Below, one piece after another: positions 17,084 to 27,056 of a DNA stretch of 64,000 nt. Source of the DNA: Alicyclobacillus sp. SO9 (GTDB lineage: Bacteria; Bacillota; Bacilli; Alicyclobacillales; Alicyclobacillaceae); assembly GCF_016406125.1 (NCBI RefSeq), contig NZ_CP066339.1, positions 2,232,001 to 2,296,000 on the forward strand, in the 5' to 3' direction. Within the stretch, counting starts at the first letter, position 1. Every line of letters starts with the position of its first letter. The notes beneath the pieces were generated by a model. That model was given only the letters and a program-made list of their open reading frames with translations, was not told the DNA's origin and did not search any database. The position numbers and the translations under genes are program-made.

Positions 17084-18358
17084 CCACTTCATTGCTTCTG
17101 CAAAAGGACGAATGCCAACCATGTACGCTGCAAGACGTGTGGATACTTGATAGCGTTTGGAGGTATTGAGGATATTGTGAACCGATTTGACCATCAATTC
17201 TTCCATCTGTTGGTTGACCTTATCCTCGTCCCAATACCAACCTTGATTGTTCTGTACCCATTCAAAGTATGAGACCGTGACACCGCCTGCATTTGCAAGG
17301 ACGTCAGGTACTAGCAAAACGCCTTTGCTGTGAAGAATTTCGTCTGCAGCGGGTGTGGTAGGACCGTTTGCGGCTTCGACAACAATGGACGCGTGAATGT
17401 CCGATGCATTTTCTTCTGTAATTTGGTTTTCCAAAGCAGCGGGAACCAGAATATCGCAGGGTTTGACCAAAAATTCCTCATTCGACAGCACGTTGCTGTA
17501 GTGTGTGCTGACCATCCCGAAGGAGTCCCGTTTCTCCATCAGGCTTGGAATGTCTAATCCTTCGGGCTCGTACAATCCGCCGCCGGCATCGCTGACACCT
17601 ACGACCTTGACTCCCATCTCGTGAAGGATTGAGGCCACGTGACTGCCTACGTTACCAAACCCTTGGACAAGAGCTGTGAGTTCGTTAAGGTTTTTGCCCA
17701 GGCTTTTGGCAGATTCTCTAATCGCAATGCATACGCCCAATGCTGTAGCTTTCTCTCGACCCTTTGACCCGCCGAGAACGATTGGTTTACCTGTAATGAA
17801 GTTGGGGGAATCGTTCTCACGCATGAGGCTGTACTCATCGTACATCCATGCCATGATTTGAGGGTTTGTATACACATCGGGTGCCGGAATGTCCTTTGTG
17901 GGACCTACAATCTGACTGATAGCTCGCACATAGCCCCTCGCCAGACGTTCTTGCTCAGTCGTTGACATGGTTCTTGGGTCACAGATGATTCCGCCTTTCG
18001 CACCGCCGTACGGAAGGTCAAAAATGCCGCATTTAATGCTCATCCAAATGGACAGCGCTTTGACCTCATCAAGGCTTACATTGGGATGAAAACGGATTCC
18101 ACCCTTGGTTGGACCAACGGCGTCGTTGTGCTGAGCACGAAACCCTGTAAACACTTCTGTATGGCCATCGTCCATTCGAACAGGGATGCGGACGGTCATG
18201 GTGCGAATTGGCTCGGCCAGCAATTCGAACATTTCGTCTGAATATCCCAGCCGCTCCAGCGCTGCTTCAACAGCGTTTTGAGTATTAATCAGGACGTTTT
18301 CGCCATGGGCCGGCATCCTTGCGCCCGCGGCTAGCCGTTTACTGACTTGACTCGTCAT
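17069..18358 (-). CDS. gdhA: NAD(P)-dependent glutamate dehydrogenase
   Basis: Interconverts glutamate and 2-oxoglutarate plus ammonia. The substrate-binding block KCGIFDLPYGGAKGGIICDP (about residues 110-128) and nucleotide-binding GFGNVGSHVA (about 224) are intact; length 429 matches the hexameric RocG/GudB class of Bacilli. Start at 18358 behind AGAGGAG. It is divergent from the DUF2254 gene. Coenzyme preference is not decided from sequence here. Confidence 0.93.
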   Translation of the reverse strand: MTSQVSKRLAAGARMPAHGENVLINTQNAVEAALERLGYSDEMFELLAEPIRTMTVRIPVRMDDGHTEVFTGFRAQHNDAVGPTKGGIRFHPNVSLDEVKALSIWMSIKCGIFDLPYGGAKGGIICDPRTMSTTEQERLARGYVRAISQIVGPTKDIPAPDVYTNPQIMAWMYDEYSLMRENDSPNFITGKPIVLGGSKGREKATALGVCIAIRESAKSLGKNLNELTALVQGFGNVGSHVASILHEMGVKVVGVSDAGGGLYEPEGLDIPSLMEKRDSFGMVSTHYSNVLSNEEFLVKPCDILVPAALENQITEENASDIHASIVVEAANGPTTPAADEILHSKGVLLVPDVLANAGGVTVSYFEWVQNNQGWYWDEDKVNQQMEELMVKSVHNILNTSKRYQVSTRLAAYMVGIRPFAEAMKWRGWV

Positions 18359-18468
18359 GAAATGCGCTCCTCTCGCAGTTAACCACTACATAATTGATTT
18401 GCTCCGTTTCATAATAAATCACTCGGGGAAGGATGGAAAGTAGCAGTGAGCACGAAAGGGAGAAAAGT

Positions 18469-19902
18469 ATGGGGGAAAATCAGGGGAATGTAACGAAAAA
18501 TGAGGGTGGCCTTCGCCGCTTGAACGCTTCCTGGAGCTTTCACGCAATTTTGGCAGTCCTCATCATCATTTTGGCATTTTCTCATCCGCCCATGTTATTT
18601 TACGGGGATACCGACACGGCGAGAAACTACCTCAATACTATTGTTTCCTCGCTGTCCACTATCCTGGCCCTGTGTATTTCCGTGATTCTTGTGGCTATTC
18701 AATTGGCCGCAAGTAACTATACTCATCGGGTGCTGGATTTTTACATTCGACTCCCCTACAATGCGTCATTGTTTTTGCTGTACTTAGTGACCATCTTACA
18801 TAGTTTCTATTTAATGGCTAAGATTCGCGATCCCGTTCGAGAACCGCTTCAAGTCGCTCTTCGTCAAGAAATGAGTGCAGACCTGGTCCTTGTCATGATT
18901 TGCTTCATCAGCCTTTTGCTATACATGTACGCGGTAGTGACGCTGTTGAAACCTGACAGAATCATCCACTTGATTTATCGGGATTACCACATTGCATCCC
19001 GACGAAAACACTGGCAAAAAGCACAAGCAAATGTGGAGCAACTGTGCGACATTGCCAAACGAGCCGCTTCTGTCAGCGACTCCGTAACAGGTACACTGTG
19101 CATGAGAGTCATGCTGGATATTGGGAAAGACTTGCCGCTGCCGGAAAATGAGCAGGACAAACTGCTGAGAGTGCATCAAAACCTGATTGATCAATGGATT
19201 GAAATGGTGGGTGTTTGCGCCAAGGAAAAAGAAACTGGACTCATGAAAACTGTTTTGGACGGCTTGTATGAGCAGGGACAGTACTACATTCAAAAAGAGT
19301 TCTGGACGGCTGCAGTGGTGGTCATTCGTGCCTACCGCCACATTGTATTCAGTCACTTGTTGGAGGAGGGGCAGTACTACTATGTGGAGACTGTCGCCGT
19401 GAGGTTGTATGCTCTAGCAGATGAAGCGACGGCATACGGAGAGCGGGGGCAACTGTTTACGCTTCGGACTTGGAAGGTGATTTGTGCTATTGGTGAGCAT
19501 ATTTTTGCAAGTTCTCCTGAAACCGAGGTGACGTTTCTTCAAGGGTTTTTGCTGTCGAGACACGTTTTTACCACTTTGAACGAACTTCCAGAAGACTTGC
19601 GGATTGAAGGGCTGTCCCTTTATTTTCAATTGTGGAAGGCTTTCGCAGTCAGCGCGCAAATGCGTGAAGCTGCACGCTTTGCAACTTGGTGGAAAGAACA
19701 GTTTCACGGAAGGCGCGTGTTCCATCAAGGACAACAACTGGCCCTGCAGCTCTGCAGGCACCTGGGACGCGAGGAGATTGAAAAAACGCTTTGTCATGTC
19801 TGGGAACTCGAAGAGATTGAACTTCAGCCGCTGCCGGAATTTAATAAATTCCGGCTTGCGTTATTTGACGGTTGGCCAAAGGATACATTCGCCAAGGGAT
19901 AA
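18469..19902 (+). CDS. DUF2254-like membrane protein
   Basis: N-terminal membrane domain with about four hydrophobic segments (near residues 24-42, 62-85, 102-120, 142-165) and the segment DTARNYLNTIVSSLSTILALCISVILVAIQLAASNYTHRVLDFY, which resembles the DUF2254 family (D..AR..L.TI.SS..., V..QLASS.Y..RVL). The remaining 290 residues are a soluble helical region without a recognised motif. ATG 18469 has GGGAG upstream at 7 bases; an in-frame ATG at 18433 is weaker. Function of the family is unknown. Stands alone between gdh and rqcH. Confidence 0.7.
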   Translation: MGENQGNVTKNEGGLRRLNASWSFHAILAVLIIILAFSHPPMLFYGDTDTARNYLNTIVSSLSTILALCISVILVAIQLAASNYTHRVLDFYIRLPYNASLFLLYLVTILHSFYLMAKIRDPVREPLQVALRQEMSADLVLVMICFISLLLYMYAVVTLLKPDRIIHLIYRDYHIASRRKHWQKAQANVEQLCDIAKRAASVSDSVTGTLCMRVMLDIGKDLPLPENEQDKLLRVHQNLIDQWIEMVGVCAKEKETGLMKTVLDGLYEQGQYYIQKEFWTAAVVVIRAYRHIVFSHLLEEGQYYYVETVAVRLYALADEATAYGERGQLFTLRTWKVICAIGEHIFASSPETEVTFLQGFLLSRHVFTTLNELPEDLRIEGLSLYFQLWKAFAVSAQMREAARFATWWKEQFHGRRVFHQGQQLALQLCRHLGREEIEKTLCHVWELEEIELQPLPEFNKFRLALFDGWPKDTFAKG

Positions 19903-20041
19903 AGCGGTATGCTCCACACAGTGAATTCTTCTCTGGTGCAATCATGTCTTGCGGATGCAATACAACTGTCCGCTTGCAGCTTTCTGTTTCAGCGTCGTCA
20001 GTCAGGTGTTGTCTCTTCTTTATCCAAATGCGGTCTCTACT

Positions 20042-21826
20042 TCAGTCAGATGCCTCTTCTTCAGTCGTTTGTTCCATGCTTTTGACGACGCTTCTGTCGG
20101 GGGTTACATAGAGTGTTGACTGATCCTTATATAAAGCAAATCCAGGGCGCGCTCCGTTTGGCTTCCAAACGTGTCTGATTTCCGTGAAATCGACAGCAAC
20201 GTTGGATGACTCCCGTCCTTTTGAGAAATATGCGGCCAAGGTGGCAGCCTGGTGAACCGTTGTTTCGGGGACATCCTTACCGGATGTACGGACAACCACA
20301 TGTGACCCGGGCTGGTCCTTGACGTGAAACCAAAGGTCGCTTTGTTGGCTGCGACGAAACGTGATTTCATCGTTTTGTGTGTTGTTTCTTCCCACAAAGA
20401 CAGCAAACCCGTCTTGACTCCGGTATTGTTCTGCTGACTTCTTTTTTTCGGTCCGCTTATCATTAGCTTTCTTTCGCTTTCGCGACGGCTTAAGAAAACC
20501 TTGGTCTGTCAACTCTGCTCGCAGTTGCTCTACGTCTTCCGCAGAAGCGTCTTGCGCAATCAGGAGGCAGCTTTCCAAATACGCGATGTCCTGCTCTACA
20601 GATTCTTCTTCCGAGACGAGCAAAGACAGGGCACGTTTTTTCTTTCGAGCACGTTTAAAGTATGCTTGTGCGTTTTCGATGGCATCTTTGGCAGGGTTAA
20701 GCTCGATAGTCTCCATTTCATTATTTTTATAGAAATTTGGCAGGGATACTTCGGTTTTCCCTTTCCCCAGCTCGTGCGCATAGGCTGTCAGGAGCTCTCC
20801 AAAAATTCTATCCGATTCGTGTTCTTCACCGCGGCTTAGTTCCCGGCTTAGTCTTGTCCGCTTGGCGTGCAGGCGGTCAATGGCCTCATTCAGTTTTGCA
20901 GTGAGTTCAGAATGCAGTGCTCCTGTTCGCTTTCGAATAGAAATGTCCCGATAGTATTCCTCTATGGCCTCATCCAGCGATGCACATGTTTCCGTCTGTT
21001 CGCATGAAGTCAATTGGAACGGTGCATAACTTGACAGTCGTCCAAAAGCGTCCATTCCAAGACACGGGACTTCCCGTCTGTTCTTGACAATTGAAAAGAG
21101 GGAAGAGAGGGCATTGACAACTGAAGTCAAGTCGCGGTCTCCATCACTACCCTGAGCCCGAGCCCGCACTAGGGCTTCTTTTGCCGTTACCGGGCCCACT
21201 CCTGAAATCAACTTTGGCAGTTGTTTAGCAAGCTTGTCTGCGGTTTGACCCCAGTCTAGATGAGTTAAGGTTTCTTCCGGTTTTGACGCAGACAGTTCAG
21301 CCACTGTTTGCTTGGCCTGTGCAGGAGCTCTTGTATATGTAGTTCCTGGAAGAATCGGCCGAACACGGCTCATGTCCGGTGTGACCCGCACAATGCTGTC
21401 AATAATACGTCCGGGCTGACCGTTTTCAACAGCGCATATCATTAAGTTGCTGTGGCGGCCCATTAGTTCGAGGATGATTGCGGTTTGAACGGGATCGCCT
21501 AAATCATCGTAGCCGTCCACGTAAATCTCCAACACTCGGTCTGTGCCTTGCTGTTGAATCCGTGCTATGCGCCCGCCTTCCATATGTTTCCTTGTCAACA
21601 TACAAAACATCGGCGGTGCTTCGGGGTTTGCGGGTCGCTGGCCCCGTATCTGATGGGCTCGGTAAAAGTTTCGGTGTGCACTAAGCATTAGTCTTGTCGT
21701 ACCGATGGATGAGCTTCGCAGTGTTATGACTAAATCCCTCTCAGCGGGCTGATGGATCTTTTCCACCCGCGCCCCAACGAAACACTGCCATTCCTGAATG
21801 AGAGCACTTAACATAAGTCCGTCCAA
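20042..21826 (-). CDS. rqcH: RqcH / Rqc2 homologue (NFACT family, also called FbpA)
   Basis: Ribosome-associated quality control factor that binds stalled 50S subunits with peptidyl-tRNA and directs C-terminal alanine tailing. Domain order is complete: NFACT-N (about 1-200), helix-hairpin-helix LPKLISGVGPVTAKEAL near 215, long coiled coil (280-430), and NFACT-R with DLWFHVKDQPGSHVVVR near 500. TTG at 21826 gives MDGLMLSALIQEW, the normal N-terminus, with GGGAG 9 bases upstream; a start at 21847 would add 7 residues. Divergent from the P-type ATPase, starts only about 50 bp apart. Confidence 0.92.
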   Translation of the reverse strand: MDGLMLSALIQEWQCFVGARVEKIHQPAERDLVITLRSSSIGTTRLMLSAHRNFYRAHQIRGQRPANPEAPPMFCMLTRKHMEGGRIARIQQQGTDRVLEIYVDGYDDLGDPVQTAIILELMGRHSNLMICAVENGQPGRIIDSIVRVTPDMSRVRPILPGTTYTRAPAQAKQTVAELSASKPEETLTHLDWGQTADKLAKQLPKLISGVGPVTAKEALVRARAQGSDGDRDLTSVVNALSSLFSIVKNRREVPCLGMDAFGRLSSYAPFQLTSCEQTETCASLDEAIEEYYRDISIRKRTGALHSELTAKLNEAIDRLHAKRTRLSRELSRGEEHESDRIFGELLTAYAHELGKGKTEVSLPNFYKNNEMETIELNPAKDAIENAQAYFKRARKKKRALSLLVSEEESVEQDIAYLESCLLIAQDASAEDVEQLRAELTDQGFLKPSRKRKKANDKRTEKKKSAEQYRSQDGFAVFVGRNNTQNDEITFRRSQQSDLWFHVKDQPGSHVVVRTSGKDVPETTVHQAATLAAYFSKGRESSNVAVDFTEIRHVWKPNGARPGFALYKDQSTLYVTPDRSVVKSMEQTTEEEASD

Positions 21827-21873
21827 GTTAACTTCTCCCTTCTGCACTACGAGTATAACTGGGTGCGTATTAC

Positions 21874-24684
21874 GTGTCTAACAATTTGGTGTGCTTGTCA
21901 GCCTTGTCGACATGTTTGTCCTCGTACAAGCATATGGATTATCAGACATTGCTTAAAGGGGTGGCTCCAGTGGAGAAGAACTGGCATTCTCTAACTCCCA
22001 AAGATTGTTTGACTCTGCTTGAAACCACACCAGCGGGTTTAGACCCAGGAGAGGTTGAAGAGCGCCGACGGCAATATGGTGCAAACCAGCTGGTGGAGGG
22101 CAAGAAAGTTTCGTTGTTGACGGTATTTTTTAACCAGTTTCGGGATTTTATGATTATCGTCCTGATTGTTGCCACGCTCATCTCAGGCCTCTTGGGTGAG
22201 TATACGGATGCCATCACGATTATTGCCATTATTATTCTCAATGGCATTTTGGGATTCGTGCAGGAGGTCAAAGCTGAGAAATCTCTGTCAGCCTTAAAAG
22301 AGCTGACAGCCCCTCTGGCCCGTGTGCGACGAAAGGGCGAGATGGTGTCTGTGCCGGCCAAGGAACTTGTTCCAGGCGACATTGTATTGTTGGAAGGCGG
22401 CGACAGGGTGCCAGCGGACGGGCGTCTGATAGACGCTTGGGGTATGGATGTAGAAGAATCGTCCCTTACAGGTGAATCAGTTCCTGTCAACAAGCAAGCC
22501 CACTCGATGGTTGAAGAGCTGTCCAATCTCGGTGACAGAACCAATATGGTTTATATGGGGACAATGGTGACGCGAGGCAAGGGTGAAATGATTGTAACGG
22601 GTACAGGTATGACAACCGAGATGGGAAAGATTGCAGACTTGATGGAGCAGTCGGAGGAGAGCTTGACTCCGTTGCAACAGAGGCTCGACCAACTGGGTAA
22701 AATTTTGGTATGGCTGGCACTGGCCATTACAGTTTTGGTCGTCATTGCAGGCGTTTTGCACGGTCAAAATATCTATCAGATGTTTCTTGCAGGTGTGAGT
22801 TTGGCTGTTGCAGCGATACCAGAAGGTCTGCCCGCCATTGTCACGATTGCTCTGGCTCTCGGTGTCCAGCGGATGATTAAGCGCAACGCCATTGTCCGAA
22901 AGCTGCCCTCCGTTGAGACGCTGGGATGCGCCACAGTGATTTGTTCAGACAAGACAGGCACCTTGACGCAGAATCGAATGACAGTGCAGCGCGTTTGGTC
23001 CGACGGAGAGTGGGTCAAAGTGACAGGTTCCGGTTACAATCCCGCGGGAGAGTTTCTGTCTCATGACAATCCTGTCACGCCCCTCAAACGTCCTGGACTA
23101 AGGCGGTTAATAGAAGTCTCCGCAGTTTGCAACAACGCTGTCATGCATGTGTCCCAAAGGTCGGAGGAGGAGAACTGGGAAGTGGACGGGGATCCGACTG
23201 AGGGAGCCCTGCTGGTTTTGGCAAAGAAGGCCGGGGCCGCTGATTTGGATGAAGAGTTTAAGCGAGTGGATGAAATTCCCTTTGATTCTGAACGAAAGCT
23301 GATGTCTGTGCTGGTGGAGCACAACAAAGAAGTCTATTTGTTTGTCAAAGGTGCTCCGGATGTCCTTGTCAATCGCTCGACAAAAATCTATTCCAGCGGG
23401 CGCGAAGAAACACTGTCCAAAAACTTGAAAAAGAAAGTCTACGACGCGAACAACCAGATGGCCTCTCAGGCCCTTCGAAATCTAGCCTTTGCCTATCGGG
23501 TGTTTCCGTCACTGGAAGCTGCGAAATCTCAGGCAGACCCGGAACAGGACTTAGTCTTTGTCGGTTTGGTTGGGATGATGGATCCGCCTCGTGAAGAGGT
23601 GTTTGATGCCATTGGGGTCAGTCACAGAGCTGGGATTCGGACAGTGATGATTACAGGTGATCACCAGGAGACGGCGACTGCGATTGCTCGGCAATTGAAC
23701 ATCCTTCCCAGCGATGGACGTGTGATGAACGGCAGTGAGTTGGACAATGTGTCTGATGAAGACTTGGTTCACCTTGTGGAAGAAACGTACGTGTATGCCC
23801 GTGTTTCGCCCGAACACAAGCTCCGCATCGTGAGGGCGCTGCAACAGAACGATGAAGTGGTAGCCATGACTGGAGACGGTGTAAACGACGCGCCTGCCAT
23901 TAAACAGGCAGACATTGGTATCTCCATGGGAAACACAGGAACAGACGTGGCGAAAGAAGCTTCCGCACTAGTCTTGTCTGATGACAACTTCGCCACCATT
24001 GTAGCTGCGGTTGAGGAAGGGCGGGGAATCTACGACAACATTCGAAAGTTTATTCGTTATCTTCTCGCAAGTAACGTTGGCGAGATTATCACGATGTTTG
24101 TAGCGATGCTGGTTGGCTTGGCCTTACCCCTGCTCCCCATACAAATTCTGTGGGTTAACCTTGTTACTGACGGCCTTCCTGCCATCGCGCTGGGGGTAGA
24201 CCCGGCAGAGAAAGATATCATGGCCCGACGTCCGCGCAATGTGAAGGAAGGTATCTTCGCGGGGGGACTGGGGCTTAAAATTCTGAGCAGAGGGGTTCTC
24301 ATTGGAGCGGTGACACTCGGTATCTTCATCTTGACGCTGCGTCTTGCTCCAGGCAACTTGGCAAAAGCACAGACGATGGCTTATGCAACCTTAACCATGT
24401 CGCAATTGATTCTGGTGTTTGACTGTCGCAGTGTAAACGGCGGCATTTTCAACAGGAATATTTTTGAGAACCTGTGGTTGTGGTTGGCCGTACTGTCGTC
24501 GGTGGCACTGTTTCTCGTTACCATCTATTTACCGGGGTTGGCAAAAGTGTTTAGCACGGTGCAGCTTGGGCCAAAGGATTGGCTGTTCGTCCTGATTGCT
24601 GCAGCCATTCCGACCTTCGCGTTGTCACTGCGCAGAGCGGGCCGAAAGGCGCTCGGGAGCAAATTGTCATCACGTGAGGCGTAA
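21874..24684 (+). CDS. Cation-transporting P-type ATPase, calcium (SERCA-like) class
   Basis: P2A-type pump with ten predicted membrane spans. Actuator loop TGES, phosphorylated D359 in [11 protein letters not shown], nucleotide-binding KGAPD and hinge [19 protein letters not shown] are intact; PEGLPA in the fourth span and [16 protein letters not shown] in the sixth are the calcium-site signatures. Start uncertain: GTG 21874 (936 residues) or ATG 21934, which gives MDYQTLLKG, 20 residues shorter; neither has a strong ribosome site. A terminator follows at 24768. Most likely exports Ca2+; other divalent ions cannot be excluded. Confidence 0.92.
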   Translation: MSNNLVCLSALSTCLSSYKHMDYQTLLKGVAPVEKNWHSLTPKDCLTLLETTPAGLDPGEVEERRRQYGANQLVEGKKVSLLTVFFNQFRDFMIIVLIVATLISGLLGEYTDAITIIAIIILNGILGFVQEVKAEKSLSALKELTAPLARVRRKGEMVSVPAKELVPGDIVLLEGGDRVPADGRLIDAWGMDVEESSLTGESVPVNKQAHSMVEELSNLGDRTNMVYMGTMVTRGKGEMIVTGTGMTTEMGKIADLMEQSEESLTPLQQRLDQLGKILVWLALAITVLVVIAGVLHGQNIYQMFLAGVSLAVAAIPEGLPAIVTIALALGVQRMIKRNAIVRKLPSVETLGCATVICSDKTGTLTQNRMTVQRVWSDGEWVKVTGSGYNPAGEFLSHDNPVTPLKRPGLRRLIEVSAVCNNAVMHVSQRSEEENWEVDGDPTEGALLVLAKKAGAADLDEEFKRVDEIPFDSERKLMSVLVEHNKEVYLFVKGAPDVLVNRSTKIYSSGREETLSKNLKKKVYDANNQMASQALRNLAFAYRVFPSLEAAKSQADPEQDLVFVGLVGMMDPPREEVFDAIGVSHRAGIRTVMITGDHQETATAIARQLNILPSDGRVMNGSELDNVSDEDLVHLVEETYVYARVSPEHKLRIVRALQQNDEVVAMTGDGVNDAPAIKQADIGISMGNTGTDVAKEASALVLSDDNFATIVAAVEEGRGIYDNIRKFIRYLLASNVGEIITMFVAMLVGLALPLLPIQILWVNLVTDGLPAIALGVDPAEKDIMARRPRNVKEGIFAGGLGLKILSRGVLIGAVTLGIFILTLRLAPGNLAKAQTMAYATLTMSQLILVFDCRSVNGGIFNRNIFENLWLWLAVLSSVALFLVTIYLPGLAKVFSTVQLGPKDWLFVLIAAAIPTFALSLRRAGRKALGSKLSSREA

Positions 24685-24767
24685 GACCGCAGCAGCGACT
24701 CGCGAGCAGACATGAGCGCTTCTAGCGTTGCGGATTTGATATCATCCGATAAAGGCAGTGAATTGCA

Positions 24768-24792
24768 GGGGCTGTGAATTGTTCACAGCCCC
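24768..24792 (+). terminator. Hairpin terminator after the P-type ATPase
   Basis: GGGGCTGTGAA (24768-24778) with TTCACAGCCCC (24782-24792), 11-bp perfect stem with a 3-base loop, followed by TTACTTGTATTTTC; the T-run is interrupted. Confidence 0.65.
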
Positions 24793-24796
24793 TTAC

Positions 24797-24826
24797 TTGT
24801 ATTTTCAAAAAAATGTAGAGTAGAAT
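24797..24826 (+). promoter_or_regulatory. Possible promoter for the yicC operon
   Basis: TTGTAT (24797-24802), 18-bp spacer, TAGAAT (24821-24826), 24 bp before yicC and just after the preceding terminator. Confidence 0.45.
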
Positions 24827-24849
24827 AGAAGCACTCTGGAGGCGTTCAC

Positions 24850-25722
24850 ATGGCTGTAAAAAGTATGACTGGGTATGGACAAGCTTCTGTTAAGGAAGGC
24901 AATGTTGCGGTTTCCGTCGAGATTCGTGCTGTCAATCACCGTTTTTTTGAATGCGTTGTTCGTGCACCAAGAGATTTGATGATGGTCGAAGAGGCGGTTC
25001 GACAGCAGGTGAAAGCCAGTTTTGCCAGAGGTCGTATGGATGTGTATATCTCTTTAGACGAAACGTCGGCAGCAGGGACACTGTCGGTCAACTCAGGACT
25101 GCTGGACCAACTGAAGGCGGCAGCAGAAGAAATACAGGCTCAGATTTCAGATATTGGGCCAGCCACTGTGGTAGACTGGCTGCAGTACCCTGGCGTCATT
25201 ACACCAGTTGTCAGTTCCGTTCAGAGTGAGACATTGTCCGCCGTAACCCTGCGTGCTGTGGCAGACGCGGTCGGCCAATTACTTGCGATGAGGATCCGCG
25301 AGGGACAGAGATTAGCAGAGGATATGAAGGAAAAAGTCAGAAACGCACAGGAGCTAACGAACTCTATTGAAAAGCGTGCTCCAATTGTTCTAAAGGCGTG
25401 GGAACAACGTTTGCGTGCCAAGTTAGAGGAAGTCGTAGCTCGAACGGATGAGAGTCGAGTGATGACAGAAGTCGTCCTAATGGCAGACAGAATGACAATT
25501 GATGAAGAGTTGACGCGACTTCGCAGCCATATTACGGAGTTTCATGCGTCATTGCAGTCTAGCTCAGCCATCGGACGAAGATTGGATTTTATCATTCAGG
25601 AAATGAATAGAGAAGTAAATACCATTGCCTCAAAGTCCCAGGACGTAGAAATTGCTCAGACCACGGTGAATCTGAAGGCAATCATTGAACAATTGCGGGA
25701 GCAGGTGCAAAATATTGAGTAG
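24850..25722 (+). CDS. yicC: YicC/YloC family endoribonuclease-like protein
   Basis: Begins MAVKSMTGYGQA and contains EIRAVNHRFFE and the C-terminal DFIIQEMNREVNTIASKSQD, both signatures of the family. YicC of E. coli has been shown to act as an endoribonuclease; in Bacilli the role is not settled. 290 residues, start ATG 24850 behind CTGGAGG. First gene of the block that continues with remA, gmk and rpoZ. Confidence 0.92.
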   Translation: MAVKSMTGYGQASVKEGNVAVSVEIRAVNHRFFECVVRAPRDLMMVEEAVRQQVKASFARGRMDVYISLDETSAAGTLSVNSGLLDQLKAAAEEIQAQISDIGPATVVDWLQYPGVITPVVSSVQSETLSAVTLRAVADAVGQLLAMRIREGQRLAEDMKEKVRNAQELTNSIEKRAPIVLKAWEQRLRAKLEEVVARTDESRVMTEVVLMADRMTIDEELTRLRSHITEFHASLQSSSAIGRRLDFIIQEMNREVNTIASKSQDVEIAQTTVNLKAIIEQLREQVQNIE

Positions 25723-25762
25723 CGAAGAATACTAAAGTTTCTTCGCGGGAGGGGAGAACCTG

Positions 25763-26029
25763 ATGCCTATCAAGCTCATTAACATCGGCTTTGGCAATAT
25801 CGTTTCGGCAAATCGGATAATTTCCATAGTGAGTCCTGAATCTGCACCAATCAAACGAATCATTCAGGAAGCAAGGGACAGAAGCATGTTGATTGACGCA
25901 ACCTATGGACGCCGAACAAGAGCGGTTATTGTTACCGATTCCGATCACGTAATTCTGTCCGCGGTACAGCCAGAAACAGTGGCTCACCGTCTAAATACGA
26001 AAGACCAACTTATTGACGAAGAGGAATGA
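25763..26029 (+). CDS. remA: RemA extracellular matrix regulatory protein
   Basis: DNA-binding activator of biofilm matrix and osmoprotection genes in Bacillus, forming oligomeric rings. The 88 residues include the conserved [25 protein letters not shown] and [15 protein letters not shown] 25763 has GGGAGGGGAG upstream. Stop overlaps the gmk start (ATGATG), so the two are translationally coupled. Confidence 0.95.
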   Translation: MPIKLINIGFGNIVSANRIISIVSPESAPIKRIIQEARDRSMLIDATYGRRTRAVIVTDSDHVILSAVQPETVAHRLNTKDQLIDEEE

Positions 26030-26640
26030 TGGTTTTGACACGTTCGCGATCCGGGATATTATTTGTTCTCAGTGGGCCCTCCGGAGCCGGGAAAGGTACG
26101 GTATGCGGCGCATTGATGCAAAGAACACCGGAACTCTCTCTCTCCATTTCAGCGACAACCAGAGCTCCGCGACCCGGAGAAGAGCACGGTGAAAATTATT
26201 TCTTTACATCGCGGAGTGAGTTTGAAGAGAAGATAGCGAACAATCAATTGCTTGAGTGGGCAGAGGTATACGGGAACTACTACGGGACGCCCAGGGATTT
26301 TGTGGAACAGAAGCTTGCTCAAGGACAGGACGTGCTCCTGGAAATCGATATTCAGGGAGCCATGCAAGTAAAACACCACTATCCAACGGGAGTGTTTCTG
26401 TTTCTCGTCCCTCCATCAGCCACTGAACTGAAAGCTCGCATCTTGGGGCGAGGAACCGAGTCTGAAGAATCTTTTCGCAAACGCTTTGGAGCTGCCAGAC
26501 AGGAACTGCAGATGATGCGCGAGTACAACTACGTTGTGGTTAACGATGTCGTGGAGGCAGCGTGCCAGCGTATCGAAGCCGTCATCGAGGCGGAACACCT
26601 GAGCGTCAAACGAAACCTGGATCTATTGCTGGACTGGTGA
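26026..26640 (+). CDS. gmk: Guanylate kinase
   Basis: Phosphorylates GMP to GDP with ATP. P-loop [11 protein letters not shown] near residue 15, GMP-binding [16 protein letters not shown] near 45 and [11 protein letters not shown] near 103 are intact. Two adjacent ATG codons (26026, 26029) are possible starts; the first overlaps the remA stop. Length 204 is normal. Confidence 0.95.
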   Translation: MMVLTRSRSGILFVLSGPSGAGKGTVCGALMQRTPELSLSISATTRAPRPGEEHGENYFFTSRSEFEEKIANNQLLEWAEVYGNYYGTPRDFVEQKLAQGQDVLLEIDIQGAMQVKHHYPTGVFLFLVPPSATELKARILGRGTESEESFRKRFGAARQELQMMREYNYVVVNDVVEAACQRIEAVIEAEHLSVKRNLDLLLDW

Positions 26641-26767
26641 TGTCTTGCTTGATTCACAGGAACTTCGTAAAATAGGATAGAGGATTTGGAAAGTCCGGTT
26701 TTGTGGTATGCTAAGAGGTGCCTTAAGATAGAAGCCTTGAAGCAAGTGAAGGAGATGAACCAAGTCT

Positions 26768-26974
26768 GTGTTATACCCGTCAATTGATGAGCTGGTGAAG
26801 CTGGTTGACAGCAAGTACACGCTTGTTGTAACAGCGTCCAAAAGAGCTCGACAGCTGCAAGAAGAGACCATGGACCAACCAGGTGCATCGGCTACGAAAA
26901 ACGTCAGTCGTGCCCTGTGGGAAATCTACAGTGGAAGCATCACTTATGTGCGAACGCACGAAGGCATTAAATAA
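26768..26974 (+). CDS. rpoZ: RNA polymerase omega subunit
   Basis: Small subunit that helps assemble RNA polymerase. The 68 residues show the family core PSIDELVKLVDSKYTLVVTASKRARQL and KNVSRALWEIYSG. GTG 26768 is the only in-frame start near the core; AAGGAG lies somewhat far (about 13 bases) upstream. Ends at a terminator (26992-27019). Confidence 0.92.
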   Translation: MLYPSIDELVKLVDSKYTLVVTASKRARQLQEETMDQPGASATKNVSRALWEIYSGSITYVRTHEGIK

Positions 26975-26991
26975 GACCAAAGTTTTGCAGC

Positions 26992-27019
26992 AGAGCAACC
27001 ACATGGTTGTTCTGTTTTT
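26992..27019 (+). terminator. Intrinsic terminator after rpoZ
   Basis: AGAGCAACCA (26992-27001), CA, TGGTTGTTCT (27004-27013; one G-T pair), then GTTTTT. Confidence 0.75.
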
Positions 27020-27056
27020 GTAAATACCTGATTCTAGAGATTGCGGAGGAATCCCC

